Positions 16,314 to 26,221 of a stretch of DNA of 64,000 nt are shown here, piece after piece. A program made the position numbers and the translations under genes. How positions within the stretch are numbered: the first letter of the stretch is position 1; every line of letters begins with the position of its first letter. Origin of the DNA: Burkholderiales bacterium (GTDB lineage: Bacteria; Pseudomonadota; Gammaproteobacteria; Burkholderiales; Burkholderiaceae_C); the NCBI GenBank assembly GCA_016702555.1, contig JADJDV010000007.1:434001-498000 (forward strand), given 5' to 3'. The notes under the pieces were generated by a model. That model ran no database searches, was not told the DNA's origin, and was given only the letters and a program-made list of their open reading frames with translations.

Positions 16314-19300
16314 TTACATGCTCCGTCGGTACTGCCCACCCACCTCAAACAGCGCATTGGTGATCTGCCCCAGCGAACACACGCGCACCGCGTCCATCAA
16401 CACTTCGAACACGTTGGCGTTGTCGATCACGGCCTGCTGCAGGCGCTGCAGCATGGCGGGCGATTCGCCCGCGTGGCGTTCATGGAAGTCGGCCAGACGC
16501 TTCAGTTGAGATTGCTTCTCGTCCTCGGTCGAGCGCGCCAGCTCGATCGACTCGGGCACCGGGTCGCCGTGCGGGCTGCGGAAGGTGTTGACGCCGATGA
16601 TGGGGTACTCGCCGGTGTGCTTGAGCATCTCGTAATGCATGCTCTCTTCCTGGATCTTGCCGCGCTGATAGCCCGTCTCCATCGCGCCCAGGACGCCGCC
16701 GCGGTCGGCGATCTTCTCGAACTCGCTCAGCACGGCTTCTTCGACGAGTTCGGTCAGCTCCTCGATGATGAAGGCGCCCTGGTTGGGGTTCTCGTTCTTG
16801 GCCAGGCCCCATTCGCGGTTGATGATGAGCTGGATCGCCATCGCGCGGCGCACGCTCTCCTCGGTCGGCGTGGTGATGGCCTCGTCGTAGGCGTTGGTGT
16901 GCAGGCTGTTGCAGTTGTCGTAGATGGCGATCAGCGCCTGCAGCGTGGTGCGGATGTCGTTGAAGGCGATTTCCTGCGCGTGCAGGCTGCGGCCGCTGGT
17001 CTGGATGTGGTACTTCAGCTTCTGGGATCGTTCGTTGGCGCCGTATTTCTCCTTCATCGCCACGGCCCAGATGCGGCGCGCCACGCGGCCCATCACGGTG
17101 TATTCCGGGTCCATGCCGTTGCTGAAGAAGTAGCTCAGGTTGGGCGCGAAGTCGTCGATGTGCATGCCGCGCGCCAGGTAGGCCTCGACCAGCGTGAAGC
17201 CGTTCGACAGCGTGAAGGCCAACTGGCTGATGGGGTTGGCGCCGGCTTCGGCGATGTGGTAGCCGCTGATCGACACGCTGTAGAAGTTGCGCACGTTGTG
17301 GTGCACGAAGTACTGCGCGATGTCGCCCATCACCTTCAGGCTGAACTCGGTCGAGAAGATGCAGGTGTTCTGGCCCTGGTCTTCTTTCAATATGTCGGCC
17401 TGCACCGTGCCGCGCACGTTGGCCAGCGTCCATTCGCGGATTTTTTCCGCCTCGGTGTCGGTGGGTTCGCGGCCGTTGTCGGCCTGGAATTTCTCCAGGT
17501 GCTGGTCGATGGCCGCGTTCATGAACATGGCCAGGATCGACGGCGCCGGGCCGTTGATGGTCATGCTGACGCTGGTGGTGGGGTGGCACAGATCGAACCC
17601 TGAATACAGCACCTTCAGGTCGTCCAGCGTGGCGATGGACACGCCCGGAGTTGCCGACCTTGCCGTAGATGTCGGGCCGCGGATCGGGATCGTTGCCGTA
17701 CAGCGTGACCGAGTCGAACGCGGTCGACAGGCGCTTGGCCGGCATGCCCTCGCTCACCAGCTTGAAGCGGCGGTTGGTGCGGAAGGCGTCGCCCTCGCCG
17801 GCAAACATGCGCGTCGGGTCTTCGCCCTCGCGCTTGAAGGCGAAGGTGCCGGCGGTGTAGGGGTAGCTGCCGGGCACGTTGTCCAGCATCAGCCACTTGA
17901 CGATCTCGCCGTGGTCTTCGAATGACGGCAACACCACCTTGCGGATGGTGGTGCCGCTGAGCGACTTGGTGGTGAGCGCGGTGCGGATTTCCTTGTCGCG
18001 GATCTTCACCACGTACTCGTCGCCCGCGTAGGCCTTCTGCATGGCCGGCCACTGCTCGATCAGCTTGGCGGCGTCGCGGTCGATGGCGCCGGCGCGCTTC
18101 TCGGCCAGGGCCAGCACGGTGGCGCGGGCGCCGTGGTCGCCCGTCTTTCTGGGGTCGTCCTCGGCCAACATGCGCGCCGATTCGCGCAGTTGCTGCACCT
18201 GGCGCACCAGGCGCGCCTGGGTCTGCACGCGCGCCTTGTAGCCGCGCACGGTGTCGGCGATCTCGGCCAGGTAGCGCGTGCGTGCCGGCGGCACGATGGG
18301 TGTCTGGTTGGTGCTGTGGCGCACGTTGACCACCGGCAGGCGGCCTTCCTTGAGTGGCAGGCCCAACTCGCCCAGGCGTCTCTTCAGGGCCTGGTAGAGG
18401 GCGGTGACGCCGTCGTCGTTGAAGCGCGCGGCCTGGGTGCCGAACACCGGCATCTCGTCGGGGCGCTGCTTGAAGGCTTCGCGGTTGCGCTGCACCTGCT
18501 TGGACACGTCCCGCAGGGCGTCGAGCGCGCCCTTGCGGTCGAACTTGTTGATGGCGACGAACTCGGCGAAGTCGAGCATGTCGATCTTCTCGAGCTGGCT
18601 CGCGGCGCCGTATTCGGGCGTCATCACGTACATGGGCACGTCGACCAGCGGAACGATGGCGGCGTCGCCCTGGCCGATGCCGGAGGTCTCGACGATCACC
18701 AGGTCAAAGTCCGCGGCCTTGGCGGCGGCGATCACGTCGGGCAGGGCGGCGCTGATCTCGCTGCCGGTGTCGCGCGTGGCCAGCGAGCGCATGTAGATCC
18801 GCGCACCGTCCTTCCACGGGCTGATGGCGTTCATGCGGATGCGGTCGCCCAGCAGCGCGCCGCCGCTCTTGCGCCGCGACGGGTCGATGCTGATGATCGC
18901 CACGCGCAGCGCGTCGTCCTGGTCCAGCCGCAGGCGGCGGATCAACTCGTCGGTCAGGCTCGACTTGCCGGCACCGCCGGTGCCGGTGATGCCCAGCACG
19001 GGCGTCTTCTTGCCGGCGGCGGCGCGGCGCACCGCCTCGACCAGGCCCGCGTCGGCCTGGCCGTTTTCCAGCGCGGTGATGAGTTGCGCGAGCGCGCGCC
19101 AGGCGGCCTCGGTGCGGCCCCGCAGGGCTTCGATCGAGGTCGGCGCGTAGCCCGAGATGTCCTTGTCGCAGCGCATCACCATCTCGCCGATCATTCCCTG
19201 CAAGCCCATGCGCTGGCCGTCCTCGGGGCTGTAGATGCGGCCGACGCCATAGCCTTGCAGTTCGCGGATTTCGGCCGGCACGATCACGCCGCCGCCGCCG

Positions 19301-19617
19301 CCGAATACCTGCACGTGCTCGCCGCCGCGCTCGCGCAGCAGATCGACCATGTATTTGAAGTATTCGACGTGGCCGCCCTGGTAGCTGCTGATGGCGATGC
19401 CCTGCGCGTCTTCCTGCAGCGCGGCGGTCACCACCTCATCGACGCTGCGGTTGTGCCCCAGGTGGATCACCTCGGCGCCCATGCTTTGCAGAATGCGCCG
19501 CATGATGTTGATGGCGGCGTCGTGGCCGTCGAACAGGCTGGCGGCGGTGACGAAGCGCACCTTGTGCGTGGGCCGGTAGTTGGCCAGGGCCTGGAACTCG
19601 GCGGACAGGTCGGTCAT
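16314..19617 (-). CDS. icmF: Fused isobutyryl-CoA mutase IcmF (one frameshift)
   Basis: Coenzyme B12-dependent mutase fused to its own G-protein chaperone, interconverting isobutyryl-CoA and butyryl-CoA. Domains in order: a B12-binding domain with SLFDGHDAAINIMRRIL (the DGHD histidine ligates cobalt); a MeaI-type GTPase with P-loop GITGTGGAGKSS; then the large catalytic barrel with YSGFDLCHPTTSVSMTINGPAP. The frame breaks at 17644-17646: an extra G in the minus-strand GGG splits GNSG from VSIATLDDLKVLYSG, and perfect family sequence continues on both sides. The single base therefore looks like a sequencing error or very recent mutation. It lies 41 bp downstream of ppk2. Confidence 0.9.
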
Positions 19618-19658
19618 GGTCGGTCTCCTATGGTTTTGATAGCTGCTCGCGCTGGCTG

Positions 19659-20500
<842 letters not shown>

Positions 20501-20519
20501 CTGCGCGTCTCCGTTGGGT

Positions 20520-20539
20520 TGACGTTTACGTAAACGTCA
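20520..20539. promoter_or_regulatory. 20-bp perfect palindrome upstream of ppk2-icmF
   Basis: TGACGTTTACGTAAACGTCA is a perfect palindrome centred about 29 bp upstream of the ppk2 ATG. A minus-strand -10-like CATAAT lies at 20541-20546, so the site falls just downstream of the -10. From memory the ACGTAAACGT core resembles sites of MerR-family LiuR regulators of branched-chain amino acid catabolism, which would suit IcmF. The match is by eye only. Confidence 0.6.
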
Positions 20540-20557
20540 CATTATGCCGACCGCCCG

Positions 20558-20590
20558 AAAAAAAGGCCAGCCACTGAACGCGGCTGGCCT
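20558..20590 (-). terminator. Rho-independent terminator of the TRAP operon
   Basis: On the minus strand a 9-bp GC-rich stem (AGGCCAGCC and GGCTGGCCT, loop of 9 nt) is followed by a run of seven T. It starts 34 bp after the large-permease stop, so it closes the dctP-dctQ-dctM transcript before the ppk2 promoter region. Confidence 0.85.
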
Positions 20591-20624
20591 CATGCCTTTC
20601 ACTGACGCCTGACGCGCGAGAACC

Positions 20625-22829
20625 TTATTTGTACAGCAGTTCTGGCAGCCAGAGGCCGATCTGCGGGAACATGTACAGCATCACGATCGCCAGGATCTGG
20701 ATGCCCATGAAGGGCATCATCCCCAGGAAGATCTGGTTCAGCGTCACGTGCGGCGGCGCCACCCCTTTCAGGTAGAAGGCCGACATGGCGACCGGCGGAC
20801 TGAGGAAGGCGGTCTGCAGGTTCAGCGCCACCAGCAGGCCGAAGAACAGCGGGTTGACGTCGAAATGGTCCAGCAGCGGGATGAAGATCGGCATGAAGAT
20901 GACGATGATCTCGGTCCACTCCAGCGGCCAGCCGAGCAGGAAGATGATGACCTGCGTCATGATCAGGAACTGCGTCGTCGTCAGGTCCATGCCGAGCACC
21001 CAGCGCTCGACCAGTTCCTGCCCGCCCAGCAGCGCGAAGGCGGCCGAGAAGATGGCCGAGCCGACGAACAGCCAGCACACCATGGCCGAGGTCTTGGCGG
21101 TCAGGTAGACGCTGTCCTTGACCTCGGTCTGCAGGCCCGACTGGCGGTAGGCCAGCACGGTCCACAGGCCGACGGTGGCGACCGCCAGCCAGCCCGCGAC
21201 CGCCGGCACCGGGGTGGCGACGGCGTCGCTCTTCCACGCCAGGAACCAGCCGATCGCGACAAAGGCCGGCAGCCACAGCAGAGTCCACAGCAAGGCCTTG
21301 CCGCGTACCCCCTCGCCGCGCCTGTTGACCAGCGCGTAGATGCAGGCCAGCACGTAGCCGCCGAAGGCGCCCACGGCTGCGGCCTCGGTCGGCGTGGCCA
21401 GGCCGAACACGATCGAGCCCAGCACCGCCAGGATCAGGATCATCAGCGGGAAGAAGCTGGTCAGCAGCATCTTGAAGATTTCCAGCCGCGCCATGCTGAG
21501 CAGGGCGTAGTAGGCCAGCAGCACCAGCAGGCCGACGCCGAGCACGATCCAGAAGGTGGACGAGGGCTTGCCCGCGTCCTGGGCCTGCTCGCCGTTCGCG
21601 GCGGGGGCCGCGCCCGGTTCGGCCAGGCCGGGCGGCTCGGCCACACCGCCCGCAGGGGCCGCTGCAGCATCGGCTTCGGCACCCGGCGGCTCGGCCACGC
21701 CCGCGTCACCGCCAGGGGGCTCGGCCAGCCCGCCATCACCGCTGGGCGGTTCGGCCAGGCCACCGCTGGTGGGTGGCTCCGCCAGCCCACCGGCGCCCGG
21801 CGGCTCGGCCAGTCCGCCGGAACCGCGGCCGCTGGAATAGCCGGCACCCAGGCGCTCCAGCTCGGCCGGCACCTCCGCCACGGTCCGCACCGCCGTGGCC
21901 TGGCCGTAGGCCCAGAGCGCGGCCAGCGCGAACAGGAGCGCCGGCAGCAGCACCACGACGAGCTGCTTGAACAGGTAACCCGAACTGGCCTGCGCCGTGC
22001 CACCGGCCTGCAGCGCCTTGGTGAGCACGGGCAGGGCGCGCCGCTCGTTGCCGACGCCCAAGCTGGCCAGCGGGCCCGGCAGGGCGACCTGGCGATCCGC
22101 GGCGCTCAGCGGCGGCGCCCACTTGGGCTTGAGCTTGGCCAGGATGATCACGTACAGCATGTACAGGCCGGCCAGCATGATGCCGGGGAAGAAGGCGCCG
22201 GCGTACAGCTGCACCACCGACACGCCGGCGGTGGCGCCGTAGACGATCAGCAGCACCGAGGGCGGGATCAGAATCCCCAGGCAGCCGCCGGCGGTGATGG
22301 CGCCGGCCGACAGTGGCACGCTGTAGCCGGCGCGCAGCATGGCTGGCAGCGCCAGCAAGCCCATCAGCGTGACCACCGCGCCGACGATGCCGGTGGCGGT
22401 GGCGAACACCGCGCAGGTCACCAGCGTGGCCACCGCCAGCGAGCCCGGCACGCGCGCCATCGCCAGGTGCAGGCTCTTGAACAGCTTCTCGATCAGGTTG
22501 GCGCGCTCGACCAGGTAGCCCATGAAGACGAACAGCGGCACCGCGATCAGCACGTCGTTGCCCATCACGCTGAAGGTCTTCTGCACCATCAGGTCGAGCG
22601 TGCGGTTGATGTCGCGGTCGTAGGCCAGCCAGGTGAACAGCATGCCCATGCCCATCAGCGTGAAGGCGGTGGGAAAGCCCAGCATGATGGCCACCACCAC
22701 CAGCGACAGCATCAGCAGGCCGATGTGGCCGTGGGTGATCTGCTCGACGCTGATCAGCATGTAGGCGGCCGAAGCCACCACCAGGCCCATCAGCGAGAAG
22801 CCGAACCAGAGTGCCTTGCGGACTTTCAT
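20625..22829 (-). CDS. dctM: TRAP transporter large permease (DctM) with Pro-rich repeat insert
   Basis: Large membrane subunit of a TRAP transporter, which imports organic acids using an ion gradient and a periplasmic binding protein. DctM features include LMLSLVVVAIMLGFPTAFTLMG, MGNDVLIAVPLFVFMGYLVERANLI and GGCLGILIPPSVLLIVYG in the first half, and the C-terminal GWPLEWTEIIVIFMPIFIPLL. At 734 aa it is far longer than ordinary DctM (about 430). Between hydrophobic segments at about 288-308 and 425-445 lies a loop of some 115 residues containing six (G/A)G(L/V)AEPP repeats. The start overlaps the dctQ stop by 4 bp. The substrate is not evident. Confidence 0.9.
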   Translation of the reverse strand: MKVRKALWFGFSLMGLVVASAAYMLISVEQITHGHIGLLMLSLVVVAIMLGFPTAFTLMGMGMLFTWLAYDRDINRTLDLMVQKTFSVMGNDVLIAVPLFVFMGYLVERANLIEKLFKSLHLAMARVPGSLAVATLVTCAVFATATGIVGAVVTLMGLLALPAMLRAGYSVPLSAGAITAGGCLGILIPPSVLLIVYGATAGVSVVQLYAGAFFPGIMLAGLYMLYVIILAKLKPKWAPPLSAADRQVALPGPLASLGVGNERRALPVLTKALQAGGTAQASSGYLFKQLVVVLLPALLFALAALWAYGQATAVRTVAEVPAELERLGAGYSSGRGSGGLAEPPGAGGLAEPPTSGGLAEPPSGDGGLAEPPGGDAGVAEPPGAEADAAAAPAGGVAEPPGLAEPGAAPAANGEQAQDAGKPSSTFWIVLGVGLLVLLAYYALLSMARLEIFKMLLTSFFPLMILILAVLGSIVFGLATPTEAAAVGAFGGYVLACIYALVNRRGEGVRGKALLWTLLWLPAFVAIGWFLAWKSDAVATPVPAVAGWLAVATVGLWTVLAYRQSGLQTEVKDSVYLTAKTSAMVCWLFVGSAIFSAAFALLGGQELVERWVLGMDLTTTQFLIMTQVIIFLLGWPLEWTEIIVIFMPIFIPLLDHFDVNPLFFGLLVALNLQTAFLSPPVAMSAFYLKGVAPPHVTLNQIFLGMMPFMGIQILAIVMLYMFPQIGLWLPELLYK
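21612..21818 (-). repeat. Tandem GGLAEPP-coding repeat within the TRAP permease
   Basis: Codes for residues about 338-406 of the large permease. GGLAEPP occurs at 338, 347, 356 and 367, AGVAEPP at 376, GGVAEPP at 394, then GLAEP. Spacers are 2-4 residues (GA, TS, SGD, GGD), apart from one longer Ala-rich spacer. The reading frame is preserved throughout, so it is translated. Confidence 0.85.
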
Positions 22830-23446
22830 ACGTGGCCTCCCTTTTCCGGCAGCAGCGAATCGAGCGCCTGGATGTCCTCGTCTTTCACGTTCACCATTTC
22901 CTTCAGTTTGTCGACGTCAACTTCCTCCACGTCCTCGTCGCGGGCCGGCCACTGGCCGGTGCGCAGGCAGATCACGCAGCGGATGATCTCGACGATGCCC
23001 TGCAGCAGCAGGGTGATGCCGACGAAAGGAATGACGAGCTTGAACGGGTACAGCGGCAGCGGATCGGCGTTGAAGGTCTGCTCGTTCATCGCCAGCGAAT
23101 CCTGGAAGTAGTGCCAGCCTGCGTAGGTGAGCGCGATGACGCCGGGCAGGAAGAACAGCACGTACAGCACCAGGTCGATGGCGGCCTGCGTGCGCGGTTG
23201 GAAGAAGCCGTACAGCACGTCGCCGCGCACGTGGCCGTTCTTGGCCAGGGTGTAGGCGCCGGCGGTCATGAACAGGGTGCCGTACAGCATGATCTGGACG
23301 TCGAACATCCAGCTGTGCGGCTTGTTCAGGATGTAGCGGGAGAACACCTCCCAGCTGATCATCAGGGTCAGGCCTACGATGCACCAGGCAAAGAGCTTGC
23401 CGATCCAGGTCGACAGCCGGTCAACGGTCAATAGGAAGTTCTGCAT
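22826..23446 (-). CDS. dctQ: TRAP transporter small permease (DctQ)
   Basis: Small membrane subunit of the TRAP transporter, 206 aa, with four hydrophobic helices. The family-typical segment SWEVFSRYILNKPHSWMFD is followed by LYGTLFMTAGAYTLAKNGHVRGDVLYG. An acidic cytoplasmic tail (DEDVEEVDVDKLKEMVNVKDED) closes the protein. It is coupled to dctM by an ATGA overlap. It is separated from dctP by 191 bp, which holds a strong hairpin. Confidence 0.92.
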   Translation of the reverse strand: MQNFLLTVDRLSTWIGKLFAWCIVGLTLMISWEVFSRYILNKPHSWMFDVQIMLYGTLFMTAGAYTLAKNGHVRGDVLYGFFQPRTQAAIDLVLYVLFFLPGVIALTYAGWHYFQDSLAMNEQTFNADPLPLYPFKLVIPFVGITLLLQGIVEIIRCVICLRTGQWPARDEDVEEVDVDKLKEMVNVKDEDIQALDSLLPEKGGHV

Positions 23447-23568
23447 TCACTGGACTCCCGGCGGCGCCGCGCGCGGCGGCCGTCTGTCGGTGCGTGATTC
23501 GAGGGGGGATGAGGTGCGGGTCGCCGCAGCGTGCGGCGCGCTTGCCAAGCCAGAGGCGGACACGACGA

Positions 23569-23588
23569 GGGCGCCCTCGCGGGCGCCC
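23569..23588. other. Intercistronic hairpin between dctP and dctQ
   Basis: Two copies of the self-complementary octamer GGGCGCCC (23569-23576 and 23581-23588) around a 4-nt loop give an 8-bp pure-GC stem. It lies between the binding-protein gene and the permease genes, and no T-run follows on the minus strand. Such a structure could stabilise the dctP 3' end or lower permease expression; this is inference. Confidence 0.5.
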
Positions 23589-23637
23589 CCTGCTTGCTGC
23601 TCTCGCGGACGACGAGACGGCCGCGCCGTGCGCGGCA

Positions 23638-24752
23638 TCAGGCCTTCTTGGCGCCGAAGAAGTGGTTGTAGGCCATCTTCATGTCGACCGTGTAGTCGTT
23701 CTGCCACTGGCCGGCGCGCTTGGCGAATTCCTTCTGCGAGTCGAGGACTTTCTTGAACAAGGGGTTCTCGGCCGCCTTCTTCTCGATCGTCTTGTCCCAG
23801 GACGCCAGCTGCTGGCGCAGGATGGCGTCGGGCGTCTTGTAGAACTTGACGCCGGCCTTCTTGAGTTCCTCGTAGTCCTTGGAGTTGCGGTCGATCGCTT
23901 TCCAGCTCATGTCGGCGCTGGCGGCCTGCACGCCGTAGTCGATGATGTTGCGCAGATCCTGCGGCAGCGCACGGTACTTCGGTCCGTTGAACAGGATCTC
24001 GAACTGCTCGCTGCTCTGGTGGAAGCTCTGCAGCATGCAGTTCTTGGCCACGTCGGCGAAGCCCAGTACGCGGTCGGAGGAAGCGTTGTTGAACTCGGCC
24101 GCGTCGATCAGGCCGCGGTCCAGCGCCGGCACGATCTCGCCGCCGGGCAGCGGGTTCACCGCCACGCCCATGTCGGTGAACACGTCCACCGCCAGGCCGA
24201 CGGTGCGGAACTTCAGGCCCTTCATGTCGGCCGCCTTGGCGACCGGCTTCTTGAACCAGCCCAGCGGCTGCGTCGGCATGGGCCCGTACAGGTAGGTCAC
24301 CACGTCCATGTTCAGGCTCTTGTAGATTTCTTCCACCAGCGCCTTGCCGCCGCCGTAGTTGTGCCAGGCCAAGACCATGTTCGGGTCCATGCAGTAGTCC
24401 GGGCGGGAGCCCCACAGCGCCAGCGCGGAGTTCTTGCCATAGTGGTAGGCGATCACGCCGTGGCCGCCGTCCAGCGTGCCCTTGCTCACCGCTTCCAGCA
24501 GCTGGAACGCCGGCACCACGGCGCCGGCCGGCAGCACCTCGATCTTCAGGCGGTTGCCCGCCATGTCGTTGACCTTCTTGGCGAAATCCTGCGCGTACTC
24601 GTGGAAGATGTCCTTGGCCGGCCAGGTGCTCTGAAAGCGCAGCGAGGTGGTCTGCGCCATCGACACCATGGGCGCCGACAGGGCGCCGGCGGCGACGGCA
24701 GCGCCCTTGATCAGGTTGCGGCGGCGGGGGAAGTGGGACGTTGATCGGCCAT
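23638..24752 (-). CDS. dctP: TRAP transporter substrate-binding protein (DctP), frameshift in signal peptide
   Basis: Periplasmic solute receptor of the TRAP system. The N-terminus has RRRN-LIKGAAVAAGALSAP then VSMAQ, an export signal of Tat-like appearance. The mature protein has the DctP pattern LPAGAVVPAFQLLEAVSKGTLDGGHGV, later GLKFRTVGLAVDVFTDMGV and LDRGLIDAAEF. The best start is the ATG at 24752, preceded by AGGAGA, but that frame (MADQRPTSP) runs out of phase at a run of five C on the minus strand (plus-strand G at 24726-24730); one more C restores MADQRPTSPRRRN. The open frame otherwise begins at 24786 with unconvincing sequence. First gene of dctPQM. Confidence 0.88.
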
Positions 24753-24928
24753 GAGGGTAAGTCTCCTGCTTGTGGTGTCGAAACACTCGGTATCTTGGTG
24801 GACCATGGCCTCAGAGGACAGAGGGTTTTTACCAGTGCGTGGCGCCGATCGTCACCTTGGCGTCTGATGGGGCGTCGCAGTCGCACCGTACGCCGGTCCG
24901 ATTGAGGTCCGATGACTGCCTGGCGGCG

Positions 24929-24947
24929 ATTGGCACGATGCGCCAAT
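24929..24947. promoter_or_regulatory. Inverted repeat upstream of the persulfide dioxygenase gene
   Basis: ATTGGC and GCCAAT arms (6 bp each) around a 7-bp spacer, about 43 bp before the ATG at 24990. It lies in the roughly 240 bp between the divergent dctP and dioxygenase genes. It could be an operator, but a single short inverted repeat is weak evidence. Confidence 0.35.
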
Positions 24948-24989
24948 GCCCTACGCGCGAGTCGCCCGGGCCGCGCATAAACTGGACCC

Positions 24990-26201
24990 ATGAACCCGAC
25001 GCAGCTTTTCGACCCACCCTCCTGCAGCTACACCTACATCCTGTTCGACGAGGATTCGCGCGAGGCGCTGATCATCGATCCGGTCGACGAGCAGTTGGAG
25101 CGCGACCTGGCCACGCTGCAGCGCCTGGGCCTGACGTTGAAGTGGGCGGTCGAGACGCACGCGCATGCCGACCACGTCACCAGCGCCGCGCGCCTGGCCG
25201 AACTGACCGGTGCGCGGCTGGCCGCGCCAGCCGGCTGCGACATCGGCACCGCCGCCGTGCAACTGAAAGATGGCGACGTGCTCGAGTTCGGCCGCGAGCG
25301 GCTGCGCGTGCTGCACACGCCCGGCCACACCGCGGGCAGCGTCAGCTTCTACTGGCAGCGCGCGCCGCACGAGCACGAGGAGCCGCCCAGCGAAGTCGCG
25401 CAGACGCCGCTCGGCCACCAGATGCGCCCCGACCAGCGCCACGACGACCGCCACGTGTTCACCGGCGACACGCTGCTGATCCAGGGCTGCGGCCGCACCG
25501 ACTTCCAGTCGGGCGACGCCGGCGCGCTGTACGACAGCATCACGACCCAGCTGTTCAGCCTGCCCGACACCACCATCGTCTGGCCGGGGCACGACTACCA
25601 CGGGCGCGCCCAGTCCACCATCGGCGCCGAGAAGGCGACCAACCCGCGCCTGGCGGGCAAGACGCGCGAGGAGTTCATCGCGCTGATGAACGCGCTCGAC
25701 CTGCCCAAACCGCGCCGCATCGACGAGGCGGTGCCGGCCAACCAGCGCTCCGGCCTGCGCCAGGATGCGGGTGGTGAAGCGGGCGTCGATGCGGCGGCGG
25801 CCGGCAGTGCGTCGGGCTATGCCGGCGACATCACGCCGCAGCAGGCGCACGAGCGCCTAGAGGCGGGCGCGGCGGTGCTGGTCGACGTGCGCACCGACGC
25901 CGAGCGCGAATGGGTCGGCTTCGTGCCCGGTGCCGTGGCCGCCGCCTGGAAGCAGTGGCCCGGCATGGCGCTGAACCCGGATTTCGATGCCCAGCTGCGC
26001 GCGGCGGCGCCGAGTGGCCAGCCGCTCATGCTGCTGTGCCGCAGCGGTGTGCGCTCCATCGCCGCCGCCAAGCGCGCCACCGAACTGGGTCTGGTCGCCT
26101 ACAACATCCTCGGCGGCTTCGAGGGCGAGCCGGACGAGCACGCACAGCGCGGCCGCAAGAACGGCTGGCGCCACGCCGGCCTGCCGTGGCGGCAGAACTG
26201 A
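24990..26201 (+). CDS. Persulfide dioxygenase-rhodanese fusion (ETHE1-like metallo-hydrolase)
   Basis: Protein of 403 aa with two domains. Residues about 1-235 are a metallo-beta-lactamase fold with the metal motif ETHAHADH, LHTPGHTAGSVSFYW, FTGDTLLIQGCGRTDFQ and WPGHDYHG, the pattern of ETHE1-type persulfide dioxygenases. Residues about 285-400 are a rhodanese domain with the catalytic cysteine in LLCRSGVRS. Such fusions oxidise glutathione persulfide to sulfite and handle sulfane sulfur in the cytoplasm. The linker (about 255-285) is Ala/Gly-rich. No sulfide-quinone reductase or regulator gene is adjacent. Confidence 0.87.
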   Translation: MNPTQLFDPPSCSYTYILFDEDSREALIIDPVDEQLERDLATLQRLGLTLKWAVETHAHADHVTSAARLAELTGARLAAPAGCDIGTAAVQLKDGDVLEFGRERLRVLHTPGHTAGSVSFYWQRAPHEHEEPPSEVAQTPLGHQMRPDQRHDDRHVFTGDTLLIQGCGRTDFQSGDAGALYDSITTQLFSLPDTTIVWPGHDYHGRAQSTIGAEKATNPRLAGKTREEFIALMNALDLPKPRRIDEAVPANQRSGLRQDAGGEAGVDAAAAGSASGYAGDITPQQAHERLEAGAAVLVDVRTDAEREWVGFVPGAVAAAWKQWPGMALNPDFDAQLRAAAPSGQPLMLLCRSGVRSIAAAKRATELGLVAYNILGGFEGEPDEHAQRGRKNGWRHAGLPWRQN

Positions 26202-26221
26202 AAGACCAAGCCGCCCGCGCG

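Noticed and set aside
21612..21818. CRISPR-like array in the TRAP gene
   Set aside because: The short repeats keep the reading frame and code for a peptide repeat; spacers are only 2-4 codons apart from one longer spacer. No CRISPR array or cas gene was seen in the window.
20748..23111. 787-codon plus-strand frame opposite the TRAP permease
   Set aside because: Its composition (Gln/His/Arg/Gly-rich) and complete overlap with dctM and dctQ mark it as an antisense shadow.
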